Part shown: in pieces, positions 17,704 to 27,553 of the stretch
How the letters are laid out: each line of letters opens with the position of its first letter
Position numbering within the stretch: position 1 is the first letter of the stretch
Assembly: GCF_002563635.1 (NCBI RefSeq)
Contig: NZ_PDIZ01000001.1
Coordinates: 1,178,001-1,242,000 of the forward strand
DNA: 64,000 nt
Direction: 5' to 3'
Source of the DNA: Bacillus sp. es.036
Lineage (GTDB): Bacteria > Bacillota > Bacilli > Bacillales > Guptibacillaceae
Translations under genes and position numbers: made by a program
Notes under the pieces: model-generated
The model's database searches: none
What the model saw: the letters and a program-made list of their open reading frames with translations, nothing else
What the model was told of the DNA's origin: nothing

Positions 17704-20700
17704 TTGATTCATATCCTCAATCGTTTTGATGAAATCATCGGATTCTTATCGAATGATAATCCTGAAACCCCCGTTTACTGGGGAGGAAAGCATACAGAGA
17801 AATTAAATAGTGCAGCCAATTATTACGAGTTTTCGACTGTGACGGACCATGAATACGTTAAGGAACTGACCAATATGAATAAGGTGGTAGCCAGACATCC
17901 AGATGGTTACTTTATTCCGTTTCGCATTCACCGCGTGACACAACGAAACAAAGACGGTATCCGTGAAAAGTTCGTGGAAGTAGAAGGAGAGCACATGCGC
18001 CTTCGTACGGCGAAGGTGTTAAGTCCAATTACGCTCACAAGTGCGACGTTGAAGACAGCTGCCCGTTTTATTTTGTCAGGGACAGGGTGGCAAGTGGGGC
18101 TCATTGAGTTTGCCGGGGCAAAAACTATTGAATTCAAAGATTTTACGAATGCATTGAAAGCCTTACATCAAATAAATGAGCTTTTTGGCATGGAAATTCG
18201 TTTTCGTATCGTGGTTCAACGAAATAGGGTTGTGGGCAGATACGTCGATTTCCTTGAACGAGTTGGGAAAGATAACGGCAAAGAAATTGTTCTTGGAAAA
18301 GACCTGATAAGTGTTGAACGGATAGAAGACTCTAATGATGTTTATACGGCTTTAATTGGAATTGGAAAAGCCAATGAAGAAGGGGAAGTCATCACCTTTG
18401 AAGGCATTAATGGTGGGAAGAATTACGTGGAAGACCAAGAAGCCTTTCAACGATGGGGCGATGAAAGTGGTCATCATATTGGTGTGTATTATGTCGAACC
18501 TAAAGAAGGTGAAGAGCTTACACCTGAAATCGTGAGGGAGCGAACAAGAGAGGCATTAAAACACCACATTGAAAGTGTGGTCCAATATAAAGTGACGGGA
18601 GCTTCCTTAGAGAAGGTGTTCGATCTTGACCATGAAAAGGTGCGTAAAGGAGACACTGTTCGCATTAAAGATACAGGATTTACACCACCTCTCTATTTGG
18701 AAGCGCGGGTTCTCGAAACCTTCCGGTATGATGATCCGGGGAAAGATGATGAATTTCTTTTAGGAAACTATCAGGAATTGAAGATCAAGCCTAACCAGAT
18801 TCTGCTGGACTTACAAAAGCAGCTGTTTCGAAATGAACGTAAATGGAGCAGTGCGGTTCGAAAAGTGCGAAGTACGTTACCTCCAGAGGATCGGACCGTG
18901 ATCTGGATTGATACAACCGAGGTACCGAACATTGTAAAAACCTATAATGAATCAGAAAGTACCTGGGAGAAGGCAAGTCCTACAGTAGCAGCTGAAGTAG
19001 GAGCTGAAACGCCTGAGGGTGCTGAAGCAAAAGCCAATACGGCAAAAACAGAAGCTATCGACTATATGAATACACAACTGACGAATTATGTGAATGCGAC
19101 GCTTTATAGTGATGATATCTCTGAGCTTCAGGCTCAAATTGATAATCAAATTCAATCGCATTTTAAACCATATGAACCCTCTTTATCCAATGAACCAGCA
19201 AGTGGTTGGCGTACTGATGAAGAGAAAAGGAATCATGTTGGAGATTTATTTTACAATACCGAAACGGGTCATTCTTATCGCTTTGCATTAGATGGCACTA
19301 CCTTTACATGGCTAATGGTTCGAGATGAGGGCATCGCTAAAGCGTTAGCTGATGCTGCTCAAGCACAAGATACAGCAGATAGCAAAAGAAGAACGTTCGT
19401 TTCACAACCGAATACTCCTTATGATGAAGGCGACTTATGGGATAAGGACGGAGCTGTTTTCCGTTCCACTGTGACCAAAACAAAGTCGGCTTCTTTTTCA
19501 TTGTCTGATTGGGTGAAAATTGGGGACGTGACGAGTGAAAATAAAGCGAAAGATACAGACTCTGTAGGTGGCGTTCCAGCAGAGGATATCGAAACAAAAG
19601 AGGGTGCTTCTGGGAAAGCCACTCAAGCCAAATCCGATGCCCAAACTTTTACAGAGACCTATGCCAATAAAAAGGTGACACAAAGCAAATCCCCACCTGA
19701 GAGCCCCTCCCATGACGATCTGTGGATTGACATTTCAGTCAGTCCCTATGTGTGGAAACGATGGGATGGGGAGACATGGAAGAAAGCGACTCCGACTACA
19801 GCTGATGAGGTGGGAGCAGAAACGCCGAATGGTGCTCAATATAAGGCTAACCAAGCGAAAGAGGATGGTGTTTCTATCGCTCAGCAAGATGCAGCCAAAA
19901 AGGCTGCGAGTGCTGTAAGTGAATCCCGAACCTTTACGGAAGAATTTGCGAATAAGAAAATATCTCAAGGAACATCAGCTCCATCAGCTGCTTCTGCTGA
20001 CGATTTATGGATCGATACTTCCCAAACACCTTACGTTTGGAAACGGTACACCGGATCATCGTGGGTGAAAGCAACACCTACAACAGCAAGCGAAGTTGGT
20101 GCAGAAACGCCGGGCGGTGCCCAAGCGAAAGCAAATGCTGCTAGAGACGCTGCGATTAGTACTGCTGCTAGTGATGCTGAATCGAAAGCTACAGCTGCGG
20201 AAACTGCTGCGAAATCATACGCTGAAGCTCAGGCAATTGCAGCCCAAACAGCAGCCCAAACACATGCTGACGGTAAAGTAACGGCAGAAGAAGAAGCGCG
20301 TATTCAACAAGCCCATGCGAATCTAGCTGATGCGAAGAAACATGCTGATGATGCTGCTGAAGCAGCGAAGTCTGCGGCTAAAAATTATGCTGATATTGTT
20401 GCTGAATCAGCTGGGGCAAGTTCGAAAGCATTCACGCAAGATTATGCACAAAAGCAAGTCACACAACAGGCTTCTGCGCCATCTAATCCAGAAACGAATG
20501 ACCTATGGATCGACACATCGAAAAATCCACATATCTGGAAGAAGTGGAACGGATCGTACTGGATCAAGCTAACACCAACCACGGCTGCTGAAGTTGGTGC
20601 TGAAACCCCAGCAGGCGCACAAGCAAAAGCGAATGCTGCAAAGGCGAATGCTGAATCAGCAGCTAAATCTTATACCGAAGAATATGCAGAAAAGAAAGTT

Positions 20701-23700
20701 ACGAAATCATCGACTGCTCCTTCTAATCCGAGTAATGGCGACATGTGGATCGACAGTATTGAAAACGTCTGGAAACGTTGGAATGGAAGCTCCTGGGTGA
20801 AGTTAACAAGAACAGCTCTTCCTGAACTAACTGGAAAAATAAGTGCCGGACAATTGTCGGCAAATATCATCACCAGTGATCATATTACGACTGCTGGATT
20901 GGATGCAGGTGTGATCACAACGGGAGTATTGGATGCAGGTCGGGTTAGAATAGGCAATGGCACCACCTTCGACTCATCAATGAAAACAGTCGGCAATAAC
21001 CTTAATGAGTACAGAACGTTAGACACAACAGAAACAGGAAAGTGGAGAAGAATCGCCATGAACTCTGGAAGCAGAGCACACGGTCGATTCATATTGAAAA
21101 ATACGTCTAGTGGAAAGCACGCCACAGTTACTTTAGAAGCAGGCATTAATTACGGTAACCACCCTTACATTAACCTTTTATCTTACAGCCATTATTCTGG
21201 AGTAGTATTCTCAAAAGCACGAATAGTAAGGAAAAGCACCTACGACGATGTATGGCTTGAAATTTTTATTCCTAGTCAAGATACGGTTGGTGTTGAATAC
21301 TGGTGTACTGACAATATCCAAGATTCAGGTTGGTCAGAAGGCGGTTGGGACGATGGAGACATAATACCTGATGGTTATTCAACCCTTGTAAAGAATCTAA
21401 ATGAAGGTGAAACAATAACGGCCATCGCGGATAATGCCAATAGTATGGTTGAAGGTTGGAAGTACAGCAATACTACGTATATCGACGGCGGAAATATTTA
21501 CACAAATAGCCTAACTGCGAATGCCATAGCTTCAAAAACAATTACAGCAAACGAACTGAAGGCAGGAATCATTGATTCCGATCTGATTGTGACTGCCGGG
21601 CTTGATGCTGGTGTTATTAAGTTTGGTGTGATGTCCGGATCCCGCATCCAGGTGGGAACTTTAAATGCTGACAGAATTGGTGCTGGAGTGATCGATGCGA
21701 GAAGAATCTCCATTGGAAGTGAAACTTCTTTTGAAAGTGGATTTGATCCTTCAGAAAAGGAAACACCGAGTGGTGCTCAGTCAAAAGCAAATGCAGCTAA
21801 ATCTTCAGCTATAAGTACTGCTGCAAGCGATGCGACTTCAAAAGCGAATGCTGCAGAGTCTGCTGCGAAGAAACATGCTGACGACACGTATTCCAGTACA
21901 AAATCACTTGTCGATGGTTGGAAGTACGGATCAACCACGTATATTAATGGTGGTGACATCTATACAAACACGATCACGGCAAATCAGATCGCTTCAAAAA
22001 CAATTACAGCTAATCAATTGAAAGCTGGAATCATTGATTCTGATCTGATTGTGACTGCGGGTCTTGACGCAGGTTTGATCAAATTCGGCACAATGGACGG
22101 AAAGCGTATTACAGCCAAAACCATCACAACCGATGAATTGAATGTTCTGGCACGTAACTTGGTTAATAACTTCAGTGTCACGGGCGATCTAGCAGGATGG
22201 TCAAGTTCGAGTTCAAAAGGAGCTTCTTCATCCGTGTCAGTATATGGCGGGTCTATTGTCAAAGACGTAGATCGAGGAAATGTACTGAAAATAGCACGAT
22301 CGTCTAAAACGTACTATTTTTCAGAGTGGTTTGAAGTCGATCCGACACAAGATTACAAGGTCTCGCTGGGTGTAAAGGTTCCGAACAATATTGAACGGGT
22401 TTACTTCGGGGTTGAGACATACGATGAAGACGGTAGTCAGGTAGGCACTCAGACATATAACGGAAATACTTGGACCACCGAATACAATTCTAATGCGTAT
22501 TTCTGGAATTCAGGCGACCAACAAGACCTTTCTGAGTGGCGCGATATGTATGGTCACGTCATGGGTATGAATGCTGATCCTGAAGATACACCAGAAGGAA
22601 AAAATGTATCTAGCCAGTTCAGGTTCCATCCAAAGACGAAGTATCTGCAAATCAGGTTCCTTCATTACATGGATGGGTCAGAATCATTCTGGTACAGCCC
22701 TTCGGTGGCGGCGATATCTGGCGGTCAAATCACTACAAATCAGATTACAGCTGGAGGGTTGAATGCAAATGTTATTACATTCGGAACCATGCATGGAGAT
22801 AGAATTGATGTAAGGACATTAAACGGAAATCGTATTGAAACAAATACCATAGATTCAAACCATATTGTCACAGGAGGTTTAAATGCAAATGTGATTAAGT
22901 TCGGATCGATGGATGGTGAGAGAATCGCTACCAACAGCCTCCATGCGAATCGCATCCAGTCGCAAACCATTGATTCAGATCTAATCGTCACGGCTGGACT
23001 TGATGCAGGTGTGATCAAATTCGGAACGATGCACGGAAATCGTATTATTTCGAACTCCTTACACGGTGACAAAATCACAGCTGGAACATTGAATGCTGAC
23101 CGTCTGGAAGCCAACAGTATTATTGCAGATGATATTAAGTTCACTGGAACGCTCGATGGGGCAACAGGTAATTTCGCGGGTGAGTTAACAGCTTACTCAT
23201 TGAAAGTGGATACACAAATGGGTGGTGAAATCCTTATCGGTACCGGAAGTTATGGATCTGGTGGTGCCGTTTGGAATGATGGTGGAGATGTACGGATCGG
23301 GAACGATTCCCTAAACGGAACCGGAAGAGCTATTAATATTGAATCCAGTTCTGGGGATGTGGAAGTTGACATTAGAGGTACACTTCATGCGAAGCATATC
23401 AATTTCGTCGAATCTATCAGCGCTGACGAAGTCTATGGAACAGAAGTACGTGGCACCAACATCTATGGCACTACTTACCGTGGCAATAACGTCATTTCGG
23501 ATAAAGTCACCACAAGTGTAGTTGAGTTAGCATCTGGTGACGCCAATATTGTTTTGTCTGACGATAACCCAAATTTCAGGGGATACAGTATGGGCGCTGT
23601 TATTCAGTTTAACGGTGATGGACGCGCTGATGGTGCTTTAATTAAAGCAGCTGGTATTCATGCGACGAGTGTTCTGGACTTAGGAACGGGACGTATGTAT

Positions 23701-24144
23701 GGCGATAATGGCACTTTGTTCAGGTTTGGTGACGATGGATCCAGTTATCAGCACCACACATTCAAGTTTGGAAATGCGATGTTAAAATCATTAAATAGTT
23801 CAATGTCGTCAATTCAAGCGCGGAACCTAACCGATTCAGACTATATTCAACTAGCTGCATCTGATTTCCGAGTTGGATCTTTACGGGCTTATAAGAAGAA
23901 TATTGAACCTTATACAGGTGAAGCTCTTCAAAAAGTATTAAGCACTCAAGTTTACCATTACCATTTGAACTCTGATGATGATCGAGAACTAAAGCGTGTA
24001 GGTTTGATTTATGAAGAATCTGATGCCGATGTCGTTGATCCAGCTGGTGATGGAATGTCCTCTTATTCCATGACAGCAGTATTATGGAAAGCACTTCAAG
24101 ATTTAAACAATAAAGTCGTGAATTTAGAAAATAAAATTGGATAA
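17704..24144 (+). CDS. Giant tail-associated protein with repeats and S74-type chaperone end
   Basis: A 2146-residue tail-tip or fibre protein. Residues 1 to about 370 match the phage Tal/prophage endopeptidase tail domain. Residues about 398-1040 carry five tryptophan-rich repeats. Residues about 1040-1820 hold repeated units built on DSDLIVTAGLDAGVIKFG and TITAN, with a beta-sandwich-like insert near 1480-1680. The last ~100 residues (KKNIEPYTGEAL, RVGLIYEES, coiled C-terminus) match the intramolecular S74 chaperone that trimerises fibres and cuts itself off; the Ser of the self-cleavage dyad is not obvious to me. It is the likely host-range determinant. Start is TTG 17704 after GGAGGG. Confidence 0.88.
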   Translation: MIHILNRFDEIIGFLSNDNPETPVYWGGKHTEKLNSAANYYEFSTVTDHEYVKELTNMNKVVARHPDGYFIPFRIHRVTQRNKDGIREKFVEVEGEHMRLRTAKVLSPITLTSATLKTAARFILSGTGWQVGLIEFAGAKTIEFKDFTNALKALHQINELFGMEIRFRIVVQRNRVVGRYVDFLERVGKDNGKEIVLGKDLISVERIEDSNDVYTALIGIGKANEEGEVITFEGINGGKNYVEDQEAFQRWGDESGHHIGVYYVEPKEGEELTPEIVRERTREALKHHIESVVQYKVTGASLEKVFDLDHEKVRKGDTVRIKDTGFTPPLYLEARVLETFRYDDPGKDDEFLLGNYQELKIKPNQILLDLQKQLFRNERKWSSAVRKVRSTLPPEDRTVIWIDTTEVPNIVKTYNESESTWEKASPTVAAEVGAETPEGAEAKANTAKTEAIDYMNTQLTNYVNATLYSDDISELQAQIDNQIQSHFKPYEPSLSNEPASGWRTDEEKRNHVGDLFYNTETGHSYRFALDGTTFTWLMVRDEGIAKALADAAQAQDTADSKRRTFVSQPNTPYDEGDLWDKDGAVFRSTVTKTKSASFSLSDWVKIGDVTSENKAKDTDSVGGVPAEDIETKEGASGKATQAKSDAQTFTETYANKKVTQSKSPPESPSHDDLWIDISVSPYVWKRWDGETWKKATPTTADEVGAETPNGAQYKANQAKEDGVSIAQQDAAKKAASAVSESRTFTEEFANKKISQGTSAPSAASADDLWIDTSQTPYVWKRYTGSSWVKATPTTASEVGAETPGGAQAKANAARDAAISTAASDAESKATAAETAAKSYAEAQAIAAQTAAQTHADGKVTAEEEARIQQAHANLADAKKHADDAAEAAKSAAKNYADIVAESAGASSKAFTQDYAQKQVTQQASAPSNPETNDLWIDTSKNPHIWKKWNGSYWIKLTPTTAAEVGAETPAGAQAKANAAKANAESAAKSYTEEYAEKKVTKSSTAPSNPSNGDMWIDSIENVWKRWNGSSWVKLTRTALPELTGKISAGQLSANIITSDHITTAGLDAGVITTGVLDAGRVRIGNGTTFDSSMKTVGNNLNEYRTLDTTETGKWRRIAMNSGSRAHGRFILKNTSSGKHATVTLEAGINYGNHPYINLLSYSHYSGVVFSKARIVRKSTYDDVWLEIFIPSQDTVGVEYWCTDNIQDSGWSEGGWDDGDIIPDGYSTLVKNLNEGETITAIADNANSMVEGWKYSNTTYIDGGNIYTNSLTANAIASKTITANELKAGIIDSDLIVTAGLDAGVIKFGVMSGSRIQVGTLNADRIGAGVIDARRISIGSETSFESGFDPSEKETPSGAQSKANAAKSSAISTAASDATSKANAAESAAKKHADDTYSSTKSLVDGWKYGSTTYINGGDIYTNTITANQIASKTITANQLKAGIIDSDLIVTAGLDAGLIKFGTMDGKRITAKTITTDELNVLARNLVNNFSVTGDLAGWSSSSSKGASSSVSVYGGSIVKDVDRGNVLKIARSSKTYYFSEWFEVDPTQDYKVSLGVKVPNNIERVYFGVETYDEDGSQVGTQTYNGNTWTTEYNSNAYFWNSGDQQDLSEWRDMYGHVMGMNADPEDTPEGKNVSSQFRFHPKTKYLQIRFLHYMDGSESFWYSPSVAAISGGQITTNQITAGGLNANVITFGTMHGDRIDVRTLNGNRIETNTIDSNHIVTGGLNANVIKFGSMDGERIATNSLHANRIQSQTIDSDLIVTAGLDAGVIKFGTMHGNRIISNSLHGDKITAGTLNADRLEANSIIADDIKFTGTLDGATGNFAGELTAYSLKVDTQMGGEILIGTGSYGSGGAVWNDGGDVRIGNDSLNGTGRAINIESSSGDVEVDIRGTLHAKHINFVESISADEVYGTEVRGTNIYGTTYRGNNVISDKVTTSVVELASGDANIVLSDDNPNFRGYSMGAVIQFNGDGRADGALIKAAGIHATSVLDLGTGRMYGDNGTLFRFGDDGSSYQHHTFKFGNAMLKSLNSSMSSIQARNLTDSDYIQLAASDFRVGSLRAYKKNIEPYTGEALQKVLSTQVYHYHLNSDDDRELKRVGLIYEESDADVVDPAGDGMSSYSMTAVLWKALQDLNNKVVNLENKIG
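18895..20816 (+). repeat. Five tryptophan-rich repeats inside the tail protein
   Basis: Copies begin near 18895, 19718, 20002, 20500 and 20740. Each contains LWIDTS...PYVWKRW.G..W.KATPTTA followed by EVGAETP.GAQAKAN and an Ala/Lys coiled segment. The first copy is the most diverged and the fifth lacks the second half. Codons differ between copies, so the repeats are old rather than fresh duplications. Confidence 0.85.
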
Positions 24145-24156
24145 GGAGAGATTTTT

Positions 24157-24333
24157 ATGAGTAATGTTTCAGCAGATGCGAATCGAGTCATTCATATTTT
24201 AAAACAAAAGCTAGGGGATGCCCATCAAGAGCATGCCATCTTGATGGCCGTACTTGAGCAAAAAGAAGAAGAACTGCGATTGGAGAGACAAGAGAAAGAG
24301 CAGAGTGAGTCAGGAAGTGGAAAAGATAAATAA
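24157..24333 (+). CDS. Small coiled-coil phage protein
   Basis: A 58-residue protein starting at ATG 24157 after AAGGAGAG. It is entirely helical in character (VIHILKQKLGDAHQEHAIL, then Glu/Arg-rich coiled coil). Short proteins like this often sit between fibre and lysis genes and may assist fibre folding or count as tail accessory factors. I know no named family. A terminator follows eight bases after the stop. Confidence 0.7.
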   Translation: MSNVSADANRVIHILKQKLGDAHQEHAILMAVLEQKEEELRLERQEKEQSESGSGKDK

Positions 24334-24340
24334 TCAGTGA

Positions 24341-24367
24341 AGAGCATGAATCGATCATGCTCTTTTC
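24341..24367 (+). terminator. Terminator ending the tail operon
   Basis: Stem AGAGCATGA/TCATGCTCT with loop ATCGA, then TTTTC. It separates structural genes from the lysis cassette. Confidence 0.75.
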
Positions 24368-24389
24368 TATTGCTTGAAAGGGGAATTCC

Positions 24390-24761
24390 ATGGGAGGTAG
24401 CGTCAAAACAGCAGAACAAATCGTGTCATCTGATCAAACCTTTGGAGTGTTGTTTATTCTAGTTTTGATCATTGTTTTCTATTACATTAGGCAGCTGATT
24501 AATGACGCGAAAGAAGAACGGATGCAAAACAGAGAGGACAGCCGTGAGAGAGAAGCTGCCTTAATGACTCAGTTAGGTCGTTCGAACGATACTTTAGAAG
24601 AAATCAGTCGAACACAGGCCAATATCCATACTAGCTTGTCAGATATTCAAAAAGATGTTGGGAAGCTAGAAGATCGATTTGATAATCAGTTTGATGATAT
24701 TTGGGATTATGTGAAGCACAAGAATTTTCGTGAACTTAATTTAACTGATAGGAGAGAGTAA
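24390..24761 (+). CDS. BhlA/UviB-family holin-like protein
   Basis: A 123-residue protein with one membrane span (about 18-36, FGVLFILVLIIVFYYI) followed by a charged coiled coil with the YYIRQLINDAKEERMQNREDS signature of BhlA/UviB-like holins or bacteriocin-secretion proteins. It probably helps release the amidase encoded next. The form here is longer than the usual ~70-90 residues because of an extended coiled-coil tail. ATG 24390 has GAAAGGGG upstream. Confidence 0.8.
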   Translation: MGGSVKTAEQIVSSDQTFGVLFILVLIIVFYYIRQLINDAKEERMQNREDSREREAALMTQLGRSNDTLEEISRTQANIHTSLSDIQKDVGKLEDRFDNQFDDIWDYVKHKNFRELNLTDRRE

Positions 24762-24765
24762 AATT

Positions 24766-25773
24766 ATGAGCAATTTTGAGATTATTACTGCTGATCAAGT
24801 TATTGAAATGCTAAAAGGTCGGAAATATTCTAGAGCACAGGTTCACCATACATGGAAACCGAATCACAGTGATTTTAATGGGAAAAATCATATTGCCTTA
24901 CAGGAAAGTATGTATCGGTACCATGTGAATGTGAGAGGCTGGGATAATATTGGGCAACATTTAACTTTAATGCCTGACGGGCTGTTTGTGACCGGGCGTC
25001 CTTTCTGGAGCATGCCAGCAGGAATTAAGGGATATAACACGGGAGCCTTTATGATCGAGCACCTGGCTAATTTTGATAATGGGCATGACAAGTTAAATGG
25101 AGCCCAGTTAAATAGTAGTTTGAAAGTTTATCAATATCTTGTTAAAGAATGTGGTGCTGAAATCATGTTTCATAATGAGCACGCTGCGAAGAGCTGCCCA
25201 GGAACTGGGGTTAACAGACACGACTTCATTTATTCAGTTCTTTCGTATACTCCTAACCAAGTTGAGCCTAAAGTGATTCTCCATCCTACTCAGGAGAAAG
25301 TAAAATCAGGAGTTATTGAGTTTGTTCTTGGAGTGGGTGACGCTGGTAAGCAGGTTAGGGATCTCCAAAATAAATTAAAATCATTAAAGTATGATATTGG
25401 AAAATATGGTGCTGACGGCAAATTTGGAAGAGATACCAAAGCGGCAGTTGAGAAATTCCAACAAGATCACGGTTTGGTGAAAGATGGACTAGCTGGTCCA
25501 AATACTTTCGCAGAACTTAAAGAAGCTATTGCAGCAGAAAAATACACCAAAGCAAAAACGGTTCCTAGTTCGGCTGTTGTTCCCTATCCTGGTCATTTAA
25601 TTAAAATTGGCTCCAGAGGTAAGGATGTTGAACGAATTCAGAGAGCAGTTGGGGTTAAAGTAGATGGAATTTACGGGCCAAACACTGCCTCTGAGGTGAG
25701 GAATTATCAGGAGCGTCATGGTTTATCAGTTGATGGTATTGTCGGTCCAAATACTTGGAATACATTATTTTAG
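24766..25773 (+). CDS. Endolysin: N-acetylmuramoyl-L-alanine amidase with two PG-binding domains
   Basis: A 335-residue lysis enzyme. Residues 1-160 are an Amidase_2 (PGRP-like) zinc amidase: VHHTW (His27/28), and HNEHAAKSCPGTG supplying the distal zinc His and Cys. Two PG_binding_1 modules follow at about 190-255 and 270-335, each ending DG..GPNT. There is no signal peptide, so export depends on the neighbouring holins. Start follows a GGAGAG site. Confidence 0.93.
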   Translation: MSNFEIITADQVIEMLKGRKYSRAQVHHTWKPNHSDFNGKNHIALQESMYRYHVNVRGWDNIGQHLTLMPDGLFVTGRPFWSMPAGIKGYNTGAFMIEHLANFDNGHDKLNGAQLNSSLKVYQYLVKECGAEIMFHNEHAAKSCPGTGVNRHDFIYSVLSYTPNQVEPKVILHPTQEKVKSGVIEFVLGVGDAGKQVRDLQNKLKSLKYDIGKYGADGKFGRDTKAAVEKFQQDHGLVKDGLAGPNTFAELKEAIAAEKYTKAKTVPSSAVVPYPGHLIKIGSRGKDVERIQRAVGVKVDGIYGPNTASEVRNYQERHGLSVDGIVGPNTWNTLF

Positions 25774-25785
25774 GAGGAATGTGAA

Positions 25786-26034
25786 ATGGATTTACAACAA
25801 TTTATTCAGGAAAATTATTTGTTTTTAGTACCTGCTCTCTGGGTGATTGGAACAGCGTTAAAAAAGACTCCGAAAGTACCCGATTGGTCTATCATCTGGG
25901 TGCTTATTTTTATTTCAATTTTTATAGCTACTTTATCATTTGGCTTTAATACTGAAGCTCTTGTGAACGCTATAGTAGCTTCAGGTATTTCAGTAATGGG
26001 GCATCAACTATACAAACAAACAAAAAATATTTGA
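25786..26034 (+). CDS. Phage holin, two-span type
   Basis: An 82-residue membrane protein with two or three hydrophobic segments (FLVPALWVIGTAL, IIWVLIFISIFIATLSFGF, ALVNAIVASGISVMG) and a short basic C-terminus. Size, topology and place right after the amidase match small phage holins. It would form the membrane holes that release the endolysin. AGGAGG precedes the ATG. Confidence 0.85.
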   Translation: MDLQQFIQENYLFLVPALWVIGTALKKTPKVPDWSIIWVLIFISIFIATLSFGFNTEALVNAIVASGISVMGHQLYKQTKNI

Positions 26035-26063
26035 GTTTATAGTTTATATAGATAGGGGCTATT

Positions 26064-26098
26064 AACAGGCGTGTGTTTAAGCATACGCCTGTTATTTT
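26064..26098 (+). terminator. Terminator at the end of the late operon
   Basis: A 12-bp stem AACAGGCGTGTG/CATACGCCTGTT with one G-U pair and loop TTTAAG, then ATTTTTATTATTTT. It closes the phage lysis cassette. Confidence 0.88.
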
Positions 26099-26186
26099 TA
26101 TTATTTTAGTTCTCACTAAAAGTCAACTATGTTAAACTAAATTTATCAAAATTTGGTAAAATATTGACTTGAACTGAGGTATGAAT

Positions 26187-27524
26187 ATGAAAACAAATGA
26201 CATTTTAGAGATATCCACTTCACTAGCTGCAGGATCATTAACACTATTCTTAGGAACTGGGTTTAGTAAACATATGACTAATGGTGAAGCACCAAGTTGG
26301 TTGGAGCTCTTATATGATTGTGCTATACACATCGATGAAACTAATGAAATAGTAAATGATCTTTTTATAAAAGATCAAGGTAAATTAGAAAGTTGCAAAT
26401 TTAATTTAACTGTATGCGCGCAAATACTAGAAGAGGAATATTTAAAACAAGGTAAAAACATTAGAGAAAAAATTTCTGAAATAATCAAAGAAAAAATTAA
26501 TATTGATACAATTGATAAGGAAAAAGTAAAGCAATTTAAAGAACTACTAGAGAAACATAACGAGATAAATATAATCACCACAAACTATGATTCTATTATT
26601 ACGGACTTTATACTTCCATTAAGTAGTAAGGTAGTTGTTGAAGGAAGTTTGATTCCTAAGCTGTTTGACGTAAAACCTGTTTTTCATATTCATGGTTCTA
26701 TTATTAACCCGGAATCCATTGTTTTAACTGAAGCTGATTACTTCAACTTTTTACATAAAGAAAGTTACATGTCTAGAAAACTATTCACAATAATCCAAGA
26801 AACCACCATAGTAATAATGGGTTATTCATTAGGAGATTTTAACCTAAATCGCATTTTGAATGAAGCTAAAGGATTCAAAACTAATACAATACGTAAAAGT
26901 GATATTTACTATCTGAATAGGGACGTAGTAAATGATTTTTATCAGAGTTATTTTTATACTACTTTTGGTGTCAGTGTCATAGATGAAACCACGATTAATG
27001 GGTTTGTTAAGTTGGTAAGTAGGAAGTTTAGTTCGGCTAAAGCGCTTGTGAAGAAAGCAAAAAGATTTCCTATGATAATGGAAGGTCAAAAAAGGTATAC
27101 GGATAACTTCTTGAAATTAAATCAGTCATTTTCCAATATTTTATTATTAGCTGATGCACAAGGATATTCTTTTGAAGATGATTTATTCAAAGAACTAATA
27201 ATTGATATTTTAAATAGAAAAAGAAAATTTACTATGGAAGATGGTGCTTGGAATCAGTATGAGCATTTAGCTAATTGGTTGGTACAGTTGGGGAGGTTAT
27301 ACGATGTAGAAAACACCAAAATAGAAAGGGAGTTTCTAAATTTAGTAGAATATTCATTTGATCATATGAGCGAAAAACTCTATTTTGGATTCTCATGGAA
27401 AGCCCATTCGATTTGGCAATCCAATTGGAATTCTTTAACATCACGAAATAAAGATTTAATTAAAAAGTTGGTTGAAGAAGTTCACTTTGATAGTAAAAAT
27501 GCTGTAGAAAAAATATTTCAGTAA
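26187..27524 (+). CDS. SIR2-like NAD-dependent (anti-phage?) protein
   Basis: A 445-residue protein with an N-terminal SIR2 fold: FLGTGFSKHM (nucleotide-binding), TTNYDS (about 131-136), HIHGS (about 167-171, catalytic His) and IMGYSLGDFN. SIR2 domains of this bacterial type deplete NAD+ in several known anti-phage systems (Thoeris ThsA, DSR). The C-terminal 200 residues are helical and match nothing I can name; they may be the phage sensor. Start at ATG 26187, six bases after GAGGT. The gene is AT-rich, has its own promoter region and lies between lysis genes and the prophage end, a classic moron site. Confidence 0.85.
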   Translation: MKTNDILEISTSLAAGSLTLFLGTGFSKHMTNGEAPSWLELLYDCAIHIDETNEIVNDLFIKDQGKLESCKFNLTVCAQILEEEYLKQGKNIREKISEIIKEKINIDTIDKEKVKQFKELLEKHNEINIITTNYDSIITDFILPLSSKVVVEGSLIPKLFDVKPVFHIHGSIINPESIVLTEADYFNFLHKESYMSRKLFTIIQETTIVIMGYSLGDFNLNRILNEAKGFKTNTIRKSDIYYLNRDVVNDFYQSYFYTTFGVSVIDETTINGFVKLVSRKFSSAKALVKKAKRFPMIMEGQKRYTDNFLKLNQSFSNILLLADAQGYSFEDDLFKELIIDILNRKRKFTMEDGAWNQYEHLANWLVQLGRLYDVENTKIEREFLNLVEYSFDHMSEKLYFGFSWKAHSIWQSNWNSLTSRNKDLIKKLVEEVHFDSKNAVEKIFQ

Positions 27525-27553
27525 TAAATCTAAAAAAAGATTTTAGATTTATT
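27523..27553. terminator. Bidirectional terminator
   Basis: A 13-bp perfect stem AATAAATCTAAAA/TTTTAGATTTATT with loop AAAGA lies between the convergent SIR2 and small minus-strand genes. It overlaps the stop codon of the latter. Confidence 0.7.

Noticed and set aside
18895-20816. CRISPR-like array suggested by regular repeats
   Set aside because: Repeats are coding, long and diverged at DNA level, inside one open frame. No true CRISPR array was seen in the window.
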